Of a stretch of DNA of 32,960 nucleotides, positions 10,126 through 18,101 are shown one piece after another. Both the position numbers and the translations under genes were made by a program. The stretch is taken from assembly GCA_023436925.1 (NCBI GenBank), contig JAEZHJ010000169.1, forward strand, positions 1-32,960, read 5' to 3'. Below the pieces are notes generated by a model, which saw only the letters and a program-made list of their open reading frames with translations, ran no database searches and was not told where the DNA came from. Position 1 is the first letter of the stretch; every line of letters starts with the position of its first letter. This DNA is from Actinomycetes bacterium (GTDB taxonomy: Bacteria > Actinomycetota > Actinomycetes > Propionibacteriales > Propionibacteriaceae).

Positions 10126-11103
10126 GTGAACGCTGGGCAAACGCGTGCTGGCAAGGCACGACGCGCTCTCCTCACCGACCCGTCCGAGTCTTCTCAGGCT
10201 TCCGCCTCCCAGCCCAGGCGGGCCGCTCGCGCCGCTGCTGAGACCAGCCCCAGCCCGTGGCGCCGGGGCCTGGCTCTTGCCGCCGTCTCAGGAATCGGGA
10301 TCACCGCGGTCGGCGTCTTCGGCGCCACCAACTACCCGGCCACCGGGACGGCCTTCGCCCAGCAGGCCATCGTCAGCCCCAGCGGGATCGCCGAGGCCCG
10401 CGCCGCCGCCGAGTCCGGCCGCAGCGCCGCCCGTCCGGTGCTCAGCTTCGAGGAGCTCGTCGAGCAGCGCGCCGACCTGATCGCCGAGACCAACCTGGCC
10501 GTCGAGACCGAGCGTGACGAGACCGCCGCGGAGAACCGCACCGCGGCGCTCGCCGACACCGCTGCGGCGGTCGACGCCGAGGCTGACCGGCTGCGCAACC
10601 TGACCAAGTTCCTGTGGCCCACCGAGGGCGGCGTCGGCTCCCCGTGGGGTCAGCGGCTGCACCCGATCCTGCGGTACTACCGGCTGCACGGCGGCGCCGA
10701 CATCGGGGGCCGCTGCGGCCAGCCGATCTACGCCGCCCAGTCCGGCACCGTGACCAAGGCCGACGCCGGGGGCTACAACGGCGGCTCCGGCAGCAACGTG
10801 CGGATCGACCACGGCGACATCAAGGGCACCCGTGTCGAGACCGCCTACCTGCACATGAGCAAGGTCGCGGTGAAGGTGGGCCAGAAGGTCAACAAGGGTG
10901 ACTTCATCGGCAACGTCGGCAACACCGGCCTGTCGACCGCGTGCCACCTGCACCTGAGCCTGTACAAGGACGGCGTGAACTCCAACCCGCTGGAGTACCT
11001 GCAGCGGCCCAAGGCGTCGCAGTCCAAGGACGAAGCCCGCGAGGACGAGAACACCGCCGACCGCGAGCTGGGCGAGACCGCGCAGGAGACGCCGGAGAGC
11101 TGA
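10126..11103 (+). CDS. M23-family (LytM-type) peptidoglycan endopeptidase, membrane-anchored or secreted (325 aa)
   Basis: Probable zinc metallopeptidase that cuts peptide cross-links in the cell wall. After a basic N-terminus there is a hydrophobic segment (about 47-68) that could be a signal sequence or membrane anchor. An Ala/Glu-rich helical region (about 85-160) is a likely coiled coil. The M23 domain (about 165-292) has RLHPILRYYRLHGGADIGG with metal ligands His188 and Asp192, AYLHMS (His243) and CHLHLSLY (His274, His276), so all zinc-binding and catalytic residues are present. A charged tail follows. The GTG start has only a weak G-rich ribosome site. It is a single gene, convergent with pcrA. 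The substrate is inferred from the family. Confidence 0.88.
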   Translation: MNAGQTRAGKARRALLTDPSESSQASASQPRRAARAAAETSPSPWRRGLALAAVSGIGITAVGVFGATNYPATGTAFAQQAIVSPSGIAEARAAAESGRSAARPVLSFEELVEQRADLIAETNLAVETERDETAAENRTAALADTAAAVDAEADRLRNLTKFLWPTEGGVGSPWGQRLHPILRYYRLHGGADIGGRCGQPIYAAQSGTVTKADAGGYNGGSGSNVRIDHGDIKGTRVETAYLHMSKVAVKVGQKVNKGDFIGNVGNTGLSTACHLHLSLYKDGVNSNPLEYLQRPKASQSKDEAREDENTADRELGETAQETPES

Positions 11104-11108
11104 TCCGC

Positions 11109-11128
11109 GGGCCGCCCTGCGGCGGTCC
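11109..11128. terminator. Weak hairpin between the M23 gene and pcrA
   Basis: GGGCCGCC (11109-11116) pairs with GGCGGTCC (11121-11128) around the loop CTGC, with one G-T wobble. It lies 6 bases after the M23 stop and before the convergent pcrA stop. Confidence 0.4.
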
Positions 11129-11148
11129 CGGTGCCCGGCTGGGCCCTC

Positions 11149-13515
11149 CTACAGCTTCTCCATCGGCGCGTGCCGCAGCGACAACCGCTTCACCCCGGCC
11201 GACCCGAAGTCGACGTCGGCCTTGGCCGAGTCGCCGGCGCCCGAGGTGGCCACCACGGTCCCCAGCCCGAAGCTGGTGTGCAGCACCCGATCGCCGACCT
11301 GCACCGAGGACACCGTCTTGATCGCCGGTTTGGTGCCGAAGCTGAGCTCCTGGCGGGCCTGCACGGTGCGCGCGGTCGAGCTCGACGTCCAGCTCGACCG
11401 GGCCACCCCGAGCCGGCGCCAGTCGATCAGGTGGTCGGGGATCTCCTCGGTGAACCGGCTGGCCGGGTTGTACTGCGGCGCCCCCCAGGCGGTCCGGACG
11501 GTGGCGCGGGTCAGGTAGAGCCGGCGGCGGGCCCGGGTGATGCCGACGTAGGCCAGCCGGCGCTCCTCCTGCAGTTCGGCCGGATCGACCAGGGCCCGCT
11601 GGTGGGGGAAGATCCCGTCCTCGAAGCCGGTCAGGAAGACGGTGTCGAACTCGAGCCCCTTGGCGGTGTGGAGGGTCATCAGGGTGACCACGCCGTCCGC
11701 GTCGGCGTCGGCGTCGGGCAGCTGGTCGGAGTCGGCGACCAGCGCGATCCGTTCCAGGAAGGCGGGCAGCGAGTCGTCGGGCTCGGGCGCGGCGGCGGCC
11801 AGTTCCCCGCCGTCGGGGGGCAGGTCCACGGCGTGCGAGGCGGCGACGAACTCCTGGGCGACCGAGACGAACTCGACCAGGTTCTCCAGCCGGGTCTCGT
11901 CCTGCGGGTCGGTGGAGGCCTGCAGTTCGGCGAGGTAGCCGGACTCCTTGAGGATCCCGGCCAGGATCTGGTCGGCCGGGACGCCCTGGGCGACCAGCGC
12001 GCGGTGGGCCTCGATCAGCGCGACGAACCCCTCGATCTGCTTCAGCGAGCGGGTGGCCAGCCCGGGCGCCTCGGCGGCGCGCTGGAGCCCCTCGTAGAAG
12101 GAGATCCGCTGCGCGGCGGCGAAGGCCTCGATCACGGCTTCGGCCCGGTCCCCGATCCCCCGCTTGGGCACGTTCAGTACCCGGCGGATCGAGACCTCGT
12201 CGGCGGGGTTGGCGATCCCGCGCAGGTAGGCGATCGCGTCGCGGATCTCGCGGCGCTCGTAGAACCGGACGCCGCCGACCACCCGGTACGGCATGCCGAC
12301 CCTGATGAACACTTCCTCGAAGGCCCGGGACTGGGCGTTGGTCCGGTAGAAGACGGCGACGCCGGACGGCTTGACGGCCCCGGCGTCGACCAGCCGGTCG
12401 ATCTCCTCGGCGACGAACCGCGCTTCGTCGTGCTCGGTGTCGGCGACGTAGCCGACCAGCTTCTCCCCGTCCCCTTCCTGGGACCACAGCCGCTTCTCGG
12501 GCCGCCCCGGGTTGCGGGTGATCACCGCGTTGGCGGCGGTGAGGATGTTCTGGGTGGAGCGGTAGTTCTGCTCCAGGACGATGGTGGTGGCCCCCGGGAA
12601 GTCCTTCTCGAAATCCAGGATGTTGCGGATCGTGGCCCCCCGGAAGGCGTAGATGGACTGGTCGGAGTCGCCGACCACCATCAGCTCGGGCGGCTCGACG
12701 ACCGGCCCGTCCACCGGACCGCGCTGGTCGCCGCACAGTTCCCGCACCAGCACGTACTGGGCGTGGTTGGTGTCCTGGTACTCGTCCACCAGCACGTGGC
12801 GGAACCGGCGCCGGTACATCTCCCGCAGGTCGGGGTAGGCCTGCAGCAGGTTGACCGTGGTCATGATGATGTCGTCGAAGTCGAGCGCGTTGGCGGCGCG
12901 CAGCCGGCGCTGGTACTCGGCGTAGGCGTCGGCGTAGGTCTCCTCGGCGGTGCCCTCCTGGGCCCGGCTGCGGGCGGTGTCGAAGTCGACCAGCTCGTTC
13001 TTGCAGTTCGACACCCAGTTCAGGACGGCCCGGACCGGGAACCGCTTCGGGTCGAGGTCGGCATCGCGCAGCACCAGCTGCATCAGGCGCTTGGCGTCGG
13101 TGTCGTCGTAGATCGAGAAGGTGCGCGACAGCCCGAACCGGTGGATGTCAGCGCGCAGGATCCGCACGCACGCGGAGTGGAAGGTGGAGACCCACATCAG
13201 CTTCGCCCGGTTGCCGACCTGGTCGACGACCCGGTGGCGCATCTCGGCGGCCGCCTTGTTCGTGAAGGTGATCGCCAGGATCGAGCCGGGATGGACGTCG
13301 CGCTGGCTGACCAGGTAGGCGATCCGCCGGGTCAGGACGCGGGTCTTGCCCGAGCCGGCGCCGGCGACCACCAGGACCGGCCCGCCGGAGTGCACCACGG
13401 CGGCCCGCTGCGGCGGGTTGAGGTCGGCCAGCAGCTCCTCCTCGCTGACCCGGTGCCGGCGGACGGGCGGTGCCGGCTCGGAGCTGAACAGGTCGGGAAC
13501 GAGGGCGTCAGTCAT
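11149..13515 (-). CDS. pcrA: PcrA/UvrD-type superfamily 1 DNA helicase (788 aa)
   Basis: ATP-dependent 3'-5' DNA helicase of repair and replication restart. The Walker A motif VVAGAGSGKTR lies near residue 50, followed by ITFTNKAAAEM (motif Ia), VDEYQDTNHAQY (motif II), VVGDSDQSIYAFRGA (motif III), the VTLMTLHTAKGLEFD region (motif V) and RRLAYVGITRARRRL (motif VI). The C-terminal end has VGDRVLHTSFGLGTVV, the Tudor-like PcrA tail that binds RNA polymerase in related proteins. Length is typical for actinobacterial PcrA/UvrD1. I start at the ATG at 13515 (MTDALVPDLF). The frame stays open further upstream only because it runs through the 21-bp repeats, which give an artificial VPVCGRT repeat. 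Confidence 0.95.
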   Translation of the reverse strand: MTDALVPDLFSSEPAPPVRRHRVSEEELLADLNPPQRAAVVHSGGPVLVVAGAGSGKTRVLTRRIAYLVSQRDVHPGSILAITFTNKAAAEMRHRVVDQVGNRAKLMWVSTFHSACVRILRADIHRFGLSRTFSIYDDTDAKRLMQLVLRDADLDPKRFPVRAVLNWVSNCKNELVDFDTARSRAQEGTAEETYADAYAEYQRRLRAANALDFDDIIMTTVNLLQAYPDLREMYRRRFRHVLVDEYQDTNHAQYVLVRELCGDQRGPVDGPVVEPPELMVVGDSDQSIYAFRGATIRNILDFEKDFPGATTIVLEQNYRSTQNILTAANAVITRNPGRPEKRLWSQEGDGEKLVGYVADTEHDEARFVAEEIDRLVDAGAVKPSGVAVFYRTNAQSRAFEEVFIRVGMPYRVVGGVRFYERREIRDAIAYLRGIANPADEVSIRRVLNVPKRGIGDRAEAVIEAFAAAQRISFYEGLQRAAEAPGLATRSLKQIEGFVALIEAHRALVAQGVPADQILAGILKESGYLAELQASTDPQDETRLENLVEFVSVAQEFVAASHAVDLPPDGGELAAAAPEPDDSLPAFLERIALVADSDQLPDADADADGVVTLMTLHTAKGLEFDTVFLTGFEDGIFPHQRALVDPAELQEERRLAYVGITRARRRLYLTRATVRTAWGAPQYNPASRFTEEIPDHLIDWRRLGVARSSWTSSSTARTVQARQELSFGTKPAIKTVSSVQVGDRVLHTSFGLGTVVATSGAGDSAKADVDFGSAGVKRLSLRHAPMEKL

Positions 13516-13579
13516 GGCCGTCCAAGCGTACGTCAGGCGACCGACGCCGGTGGCCACCCGGCCCGCCGCGGGCGCCTCA

Positions 13580-13684
13580 GGGACGGTTCTCCCGCACACA
13601 GGGACGGTTCTCCCGCACACGGGGACGGTTCTTCCGCACACGGGGACGGTTCTCCCGCACACGGGGACGGTTCTCCCGCACACA
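13580..13684. repeat. Tandem array: five 21-bp REP-like units
   Basis: Five head-to-tail copies of a 21-bp unit, GGGACGGTTCTCCCGCACA plus C and A/G, begin at 13580, 13601, 13622, 13643 and 13664. They are almost identical: unit 3 has TTCTTCC instead of TTCTCCC, and the last base varies between A and G. The GGGGACGGTTCT core resembles dispersed repeats in other bacteria often found near REP-associated (Y1/RAYT) transposases. That link comes from general knowledge, and no such transposase is in this window. The period is divisible by three, so open frames run through it. Confidence 0.9.
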
Positions 13685-13724
13685 GGAACCGTCCCCAACT
13701 GTGCGGGAGAACCGTCCCCGTGTG
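13658..13724. repeat. 25-bp inverted repeat closing the REP-like array
   Basis: Positions 13658-13682 pair perfectly with 13700-13724 (25 bp), leaving a 17-base loop that itself holds a partial inverted copy (GGAACCGTCCCC at 13685-13696). It lies between the response-regulator stop (13738) and the pcrA start (13515), both on the minus strand, so in RNA it would form a very stable hairpin that could end or attenuate read-through into pcrA. Confidence 0.85.
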
Positions 13725-13737
13725 TCGGGTCGCGGTC

Positions 13738-14412
13738 TCAGACGAGCTTGCGGTCGGTGGCCCAGCGGGTGAGCTGGTGGCGGTTCGACAGCTGCAGCTT
13801 GCGCAGCACGCTCGAGACGTGGGTCTCGACGGTCTTGATGGAGATGAACAGCTCGCGCGCAATCTCCTTGTAGGCATAGCCGCGGGCGATCAGCCGCAGC
13901 ACCTCGCGCTCGCGCTGGGAGAGTCGGTCCAGGTCCTCGTCGATGCTGGCCACGTCGATGGTGCCCGAGAAGGCGTCCAGGACGAAGCCGGCCAGCCGCG
14001 GCGAGAACACCGCGTCGCCGGTCGCGACCCGGCCGATCGCCTCGATCAGTTCGTCGGCCGAGATCGACTTGGTGACGTAGCCGCGGGCCCCGGCCCGGAT
14101 CACGCCGATCACGTCCTCGGCGGCGTCGGAGACGCTCAGCGCCAGGAAGCGCACCTCCGGCTCGATGGCGAGCACCTGCTTGAGGACCTCCACCCCGCCA
14201 CCGCCGGGCAGGTGGACGTCGAGCAGCACCACGTCGGGGGTGTGCGCCAGGATGGCCGCGACCGCGGTCGGGACGTCCTCACCCTCCCCGACGATCTGGA
14301 CGCGGGAACCGATGTCGTGGCGCACGCCGCTGCGGAACATGGCATGGTCGTCGACGACCACCACCCGCCACGCAGCTGCGGGACGCTCGGCCGGCTCGGT
14401 CTGTTCGGTCAT
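13738..14412 (-). CDS. NarL/FixJ-type response regulator (224 aa)
   Basis: Two-component DNA-binding regulator. The receiver domain (about 15-130) has the acidic pair Asp21-Asp22 (VVVVDDHAMF), phospho-acceptor Asp65 (LLDVHLPG) and Lys115 (GYVTKS). A LuxR-type HTH (about 163-222) has LSQREREVLRLIARGYAYKEIARELFIS and KTVETHVSSVLRKL. Its ATG overlaps the stop of the upstream histidine kinase gene (ATGA at 14409-14412), so the two are translated as a pair. Likely targets are its own operon and PspC-type genes such as those at 25631-27281; this is inferred from the shared PspC domain, not from any binding site I can see. Confidence 0.94.
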   Translation of the reverse strand: MTEQTEPAERPAAAWRVVVVDDHAMFRSGVRHDIGSRVQIVGEGEDVPTAVAAILAHTPDVVLLDVHLPGGGGVEVLKQVLAIEPEVRFLALSVSDAAEDVIGVIRAGARGYVTKSISADELIEAIGRVATGDAVFSPRLAGFVLDAFSGTIDVASIDEDLDRLSQREREVLRLIARGYAYKEIARELFISIKTVETHVSSVLRKLQLSNRHQLTRWATDRKLV

Positions 14413-15641
14413 CTCGGCAACTCCAGTCTCACTTCGCTTCCCTCACCGGGGCTCGAGCGAATTATCGCCCGGCCACCGGCTCGGCGGACACGCTCGACGA
14501 TCGAACCTCGGATTCCCATCCGGTCCGGGTCGATGTTCGCCGGGTCGAAGCCGACCCCGCGATCCCGGACGAAGACGCTCACCTGGTCCTCGTCCACCTC
14601 GGCATAGACGTCGACCCGCTCCACCCCGGAGTGCCGGGCGGCGTTCACCATCGCCTCCCGGGCCGCCCGCACCACGGCGGTCACCTCCAGAGTCAGGTCG
14701 CAGTCCCCCACCGTGACCAGGTCGACGTCGACCCCGTGGTCGGTCTCCACATCAAGGGCGGACGCGGTCAGCGCCTGGCTCAGCGTCGCCTCACTGGTGG
14801 TCTCGCCGTACAGCCACTGGCGCAGTTCGCGCTCCTGCCGCCGGGCGAGCCGCACCACGGCCCGCGGGTCCTTGGCCTGGCGCTGGATGAGGGCGAGGGT
14901 CTGCAGCACCGAGTCGTGCAGGTGGGCCGCCATGTCCGCCCGGGCATCGGCGACCAGCTTGTCGTCGCGGGCCTGGGCCAGCGACTCCCGGAGCCGCAGG
15001 ATCCACGGCAGGCTGACCACCACGACGGCGGCGATCGCGGTACCGAGGATGAGCACCGTCCGTCCGACCTCGGTGAGCTCGGGGACGGAGACGAAGACGG
15101 CGATGCCGATCCCGATCGCGACCAGCCCCAGCGCGATCACCGCGATCGTGCTCCAGTGCGCGACCAGCGGCTCCAGCCAGCGGCGCAGGCTGGTCCCCCG
15201 CCGGACGCCGCGCGGGGAGGCCTGGTCGGCCTGCCACCAGATCGCGGCGATCCCGCCGGCTACCAGCAGCCCTGCGGTCAGCAGCCGCGGGTCGAGCGCC
15301 CACGGGCTGGTCTGGACGATCCACAGCAGGCCGATCCCGAGCAGGCCCAGGGCTGCCGCGACCCCGTAGTCGACCGGACGCAGTTCGGTCGTGCCCGAGC
15401 GCATCCCGGTACGGGTGGCGGCCTCGATGCCGGGCGCGGCGCGGTGGCCGGACGAGCGCGGCATCACCAGCCACAGCAGCAGGTACAGCCCGACGCCGAC
15501 CAGCCGGGTCGAGGCCAGAACGACGAAGACCACCCGCAGCACCAGGGGCGACCAGCCCAGGTGGTCGGACAGCCCGGCGCACACCCCACCGACCCAGGCA
15601 GCGTTCAACGGCCGGCTGGAGCGGGGCGAGACCTCGGTCAT
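14409..15641 (-). CDS. PspC-domain sensor histidine kinase, HisKA_3 type (410 aa)
   Basis: Membrane sensor kinase partnered with the downstream LuxR-type regulator. A PspC domain (about 10-62) opens the protein (GGVCAGLSDHLGWSPLVLRVVFV, membrane-spanning). Further hydrophobic segments lie at about 92-110, 119-136, 163-184 and 195-214. The dimerisation/phospho-acceptor helix contains AHLHDSVLQTLALIQ with His242. The HATPase domain has EAMVNAARHSG (N box), DRGVGFDP (G1) and GIRGSIVERVRRAGG. I prefer the ATG at 15641 (GGGAA upstream) to a TTG at 15650. Such PspC kinases are common in actinobacteria and are thought to sense envelope state; the signal here is unknown. Only 32 bases separate it from the cebR stop upstream, so read-through from the sugar operon is possible. 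Confidence 0.93.
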   Translation of the reverse strand: MTEVSPRSSRPLNAAWVGGVCAGLSDHLGWSPLVLRVVFVVLASTRLVGVGLYLLLWLVMPRSSGHRAAPGIEAATRTGMRSGTTELRPVDYGVAAALGLLGIGLLWIVQTSPWALDPRLLTAGLLVAGGIAAIWWQADQASPRGVRRGTSLRRWLEPLVAHWSTIAVIALGLVAIGIGIAVFVSVPELTEVGRTVLILGTAIAAVVVVSLPWILRLRESLAQARDDKLVADARADMAAHLHDSVLQTLALIQRQAKDPRAVVRLARRQERELRQWLYGETTSEATLSQALTASALDVETDHGVDVDLVTVGDCDLTLEVTAVVRAAREAMVNAARHSGVERVDVYAEVDEDQVSVFVRDRGVGFDPANIDPDRMGIRGSIVERVRRAGGRAIIRSSPGEGSEVRLELPR

Positions 15642-15673
15642 GGTTCCCAAGTCTGCTCTACCGCGCGGGGTGT

Positions 15674-16693
15674 TCAGGCCGATTGGCGCTCCACGAGCTG
15701 GCTGGTGAGGATCACCGGCCCCTCGGGGGAGGCCCCCGAGAGCAGCCCGAGCAGCATCTCCCCGGCGATCCGGGCGAGTTCGCCGGCCGGGTTGGTCATC
15801 GTGGTGAGCTGCGGCGACGCCTCCAGGGCGGCCGAGGAGTTGTCGAAGCCGACCACCTTGACCTGATCGGGGATCTTGCGGCCGGCGCGGCGCAGGACGC
15901 GCATCGCCCCGGCGGCCATCAGGTCGGAGGCAACGAACAGGCCGTCCAGCTCGGGCTCCTGCTCGAGCAGCTGCGTCGCGGCCTTCTCGCCGCCGCGGAC
16001 GGTGAAGTCGCCCGCGGCAGTGCCGACCGGCTCCAGCCCGGCCTGGGCCATCGCCTCCTCGAAGCCGCGCAACCGCTCGGTGGCGGCGTTCATGTCCATC
16101 GGGCCGGTGATGGTGGCGATCCGGCGAGCCCCGCGGTTGATCAGGTGCCGGGTGGCGGTGACCGCGGCGCTGACCTGGTCGAGTTCGACGTACGGCAGGC
16201 CGGGCACGCCCGGGTCGCCGATGAAGACCGCCGGGTGGGCGCTCTTGGCCAGCTCACGGGCCAGTTCGGGACCGTGGTGGGAGAGCACGATGGCGCCGTC
16301 GATGTGGCCGCTGTCGAGGTAGCGGGCCATCCGGACGGCGGTCTCCCCCGGCGGTGCCATGGCCAGCAGGACCTGCGTGTCGACCCCGCTGAAGGCGGTC
16401 AGCGCACCGTGGTAGGCCTGCGGGAAGAAGGGGTCGGAGAAGACCCGCTCGTCGGTCTCGGGCACCACCACGGCGACCGCGCCGGCGCGCCGGGTGACCA
16501 GGGCGCGGGCGGCCTGGTTCGGCTGGTAGCCCAGCTCCGCGATCGCCCGGGTGACGGCCTCGGAGGTCTCGGCGGCCACCAGTCGTCCACCGTTCACCAC
16601 CCGGGACACCGTCGCCCGCGAGACCCCGGCAACGCGTGCCACGTCGTCCAGGGTCGGCAGGAGCCGGTCGCCGCCGTTCACCGCATGCGCCAT
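15674..16693 (-). CDS. cebR: CebR-like LacI-family transcriptional repressor (339 aa)
   Basis: LacI/GalR-family regulator. The N-terminal HTH is PTLDDVARVAGVSRATVSRVVNG (about 13-35), with the hinge helix near QAARALVTRR. A periplasmic-binding-protein-like effector domain follows (about 70-335). The operon (CebEFG-type transporter plus GH1 enzyme) and two matching palindromes at the cebE promoter (core GAGCGCTC, as in the Streptomyces CebR and Thermobifida CelR operator) support a cellobiose-type repressor. The ATG at 16693 has AGGAGGA just upstream; that ribosome site overlaps the end of bglC, whose stop is 10 bases away. Being last in the operon it controls, it should be autoregulated. In Streptomyces cebR is outside the cebEFG operon, so the layout differs. 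Confidence 0.88.
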   Translation of the reverse strand: MAHAVNGGDRLLPTLDDVARVAGVSRATVSRVVNGGRLVAAETSEAVTRAIAELGYQPNQAARALVTRRAGAVAVVVPETDERVFSDPFFPQAYHGALTAFSGVDTQVLLAMAPPGETAVRMARYLDSGHIDGAIVLSHHGPELARELAKSAHPAVFIGDPGVPGLPYVELDQVSAAVTATRHLINRGARRIATITGPMDMNAATERLRGFEEAMAQAGLEPVGTAAGDFTVRGGEKAATQLLEQEPELDGLFVASDLMAAGAMRVLRRAGRKIPDQVKVVGFDNSSAALEASPQLTTMTNPAGELARIAGEMLLGLLSGASPEGPVILTSQLVERQSA

Positions 16694-16703
16694 GGTCCTC
16701 CTC

Positions 16704-18101
16704 CTACACGTCCAGTTCGCCGCTGCGGACCACCGCGGCATACCAGTGGGCACTGGCCTTGGGGATCCGGTTCAGGTCCTCGTCCACCGCCACGATGCCG
16801 AAGCGCTTGGCGTAGCCGAAGGCCCATTCCAGATTGTCGATCAGCGACCACTGCAGGTAGCCGCGGACATCGGCACCCTGCTCGATCGCGGCGTGCACCG
16901 CGGCCAGGTGGTCGCGGACGTAGCCGATCCGGTCCTGGTCGTCGATGCTCCCGTCCGGCCCTGGCAGGTCGGGGTACGCGGCGCCGTTCTCGGTGATCAC
17001 CAGCGCGGCACCGGCGGGACCGGTGTAGGTCTGGTGCAGCCACAGCAGCAGGGTGCGAAGCCCGTCGGGGTCAACTTCCCACCCCATGTCGGTCCGAGGC
17101 AAACCGCGCGGGACGTGCACCGCGTCCGTCGCGGTGAGGTGCGGCGACCACAGCTGCCGGCCACGCACCGTCCGCGGCAACCCGGTGGACTCCCCCTCGC
17201 GGGCGGCCCGGAACATGTTCGTCGAGTAGTAGTTGACCCCGAGAACATCGATCGGGGTCGCGATCGCAGCCAGGTCGCCGTCGGCGACCAGGTCGTCGGG
17301 CCACCACGGTGCGAGGTCGGCCAGCACGTCGACGGGGTACTCCCCGGCGAACAGGGGATGGACGAACAGCCGGTTCATGGTGCCGTTGACGCGGCGCACC
17401 ACGTCCAGGTCGGCCGGGTCGTCGGAGGCCGGGTAGGCCGGGCCGAAGTTGAGCGTGATCCCCAGCTTGCGGTCCGGGCCGCCCGCCTCGCGCAGCGCCC
17501 GGGTGGCCAGGCCGTGCGCCAGCATCAGGTGGTGGACGGCGCGCACCGCCTCGACGTTGTCGGTGTGGCCCGGGGCATGCTCGCCGCTGCCGTAGCCGAG
17601 CATTGCCGAGCACCACGGCTCGTTGAGGGTGGTCCAGTTGGCCACCCGGTCACCCAGCCGGTCGTGCATCGCCAGGGCGTAGTCGGCGAACCGGAACGCT
17701 GTGTCGCGGTTGGTCCAGCCACCGGGCAGGGCGTCGGGCAGGTCCCAGTGGTAGAGCGTCAGCCAGGGGGTTATGCCCGCGTCCAGCAACTCGTCGACCA
17801 GCCGGGAGTAGAAGTCCATCCCGGCCGGGTTCACCCGTCCGTCGTTGATCACCCTGGGCCAGCTCACGCTGAACCGGTAGGTGTTGAACCCCAGCCCCGC
17901 CATCAGGGCGGCGTCCTCGCGGTAGCGGTGGTAGTGGTCGACCCCGACCCGGCCGTCGTCGCCGTCGGCGATGGCGCCGGGCACCTGGCAGAAGGTGTCC
18001 CAGATGGACGGCTGGCGGCCGTCCACGTCGACCGCGCCCTCGATCTGGTAGGCCGAGGTCGCGGTGCCCCACAGGAAGTCCGCCGGAAACCTGAGCGTCA
18101 T
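16704..18101 (-). CDS. bglC: GH1 beta-glucosidase, cytoplasmic (465 aa)
   Basis: Retaining glycoside hydrolase family 1 enzyme, probably splitting imported cellobiose or cello-oligosaccharides into glucose. The N-terminal signature FPADFLWGTATSAYQIEGA (5-23) is complete. The acid/base Glu161 sits in TTLNEPW and the nucleophile Glu371 in VITENGAAYPD. YLQWSLIDNLEWAFGYAKRFG near the C-terminus is the usual GH1 aglycone-site region. There is no signal peptide. The ATG at 18101 overlaps the cebG stop (ATGA at 18098-18101), and the open frame upstream of it is a cebG shadow. The name follows Streptomyces BglC by context. Activity on other beta-glucosides or galactosides is possible. Confidence 0.93.
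   Translation of the reverse strand: MTLRFPADFLWGTATSAYQIEGAVDVDGRQPSIWDTFCQVPGAIADGDDGRVGVDHYHRYREDAALMAGLGFNTYRFSVSWPRVINDGRVNPAGMDFYSRLVDELLDAGITPWLTLYHWDLPDALPGGWTNRDTAFRFADYALAMHDRLGDRVANWTTLNEPWCSAMLGYGSGEHAPGHTDNVEAVRAVHHLMLAHGLATRALREAGGPDRKLGITLNFGPAYPASDDPADLDVVRRVNGTMNRLFVHPLFAGEYPVDVLADLAPWWPDDLVADGDLAAIATPIDVLGVNYYSTNMFRAAREGESTGLPRTVRGRQLWSPHLTATDAVHVPRGLPRTDMGWEVDPDGLRTLLLWLHQTYTGPAGAALVITENGAAYPDLPGPDGSIDDQDRIGYVRDHLAAVHAAIEQGADVRGYLQWSLIDNLEWAFGYAKRFGIVAVDEDLNRIPKASAHWYAAVVRSGELDV

Noticed and set aside
13516..13698. N-terminal extension of the helicase with a repeating VPVCGRT motif
   Set aside because: It exists only because the 21-bp DNA repeats have a period divisible by three. 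The extension has no homology expected of PcrA, and the ATG at 13515 gives a normal N-terminus.
13580..13726. CRISPR array
   Set aside because: The units are contiguous with no unique spacers, the period is 21 bp, and no cas gene is nearby.
11131..14607. Very long plus-strand frame (over 1100 codons) opposite pcrA and the response regulator
   Set aside because: It is a high-GC antisense shadow; its translation is low-complexity Gly/Val/Asp/Leu/Arg, and the minus strand holds two clear conserved genes.
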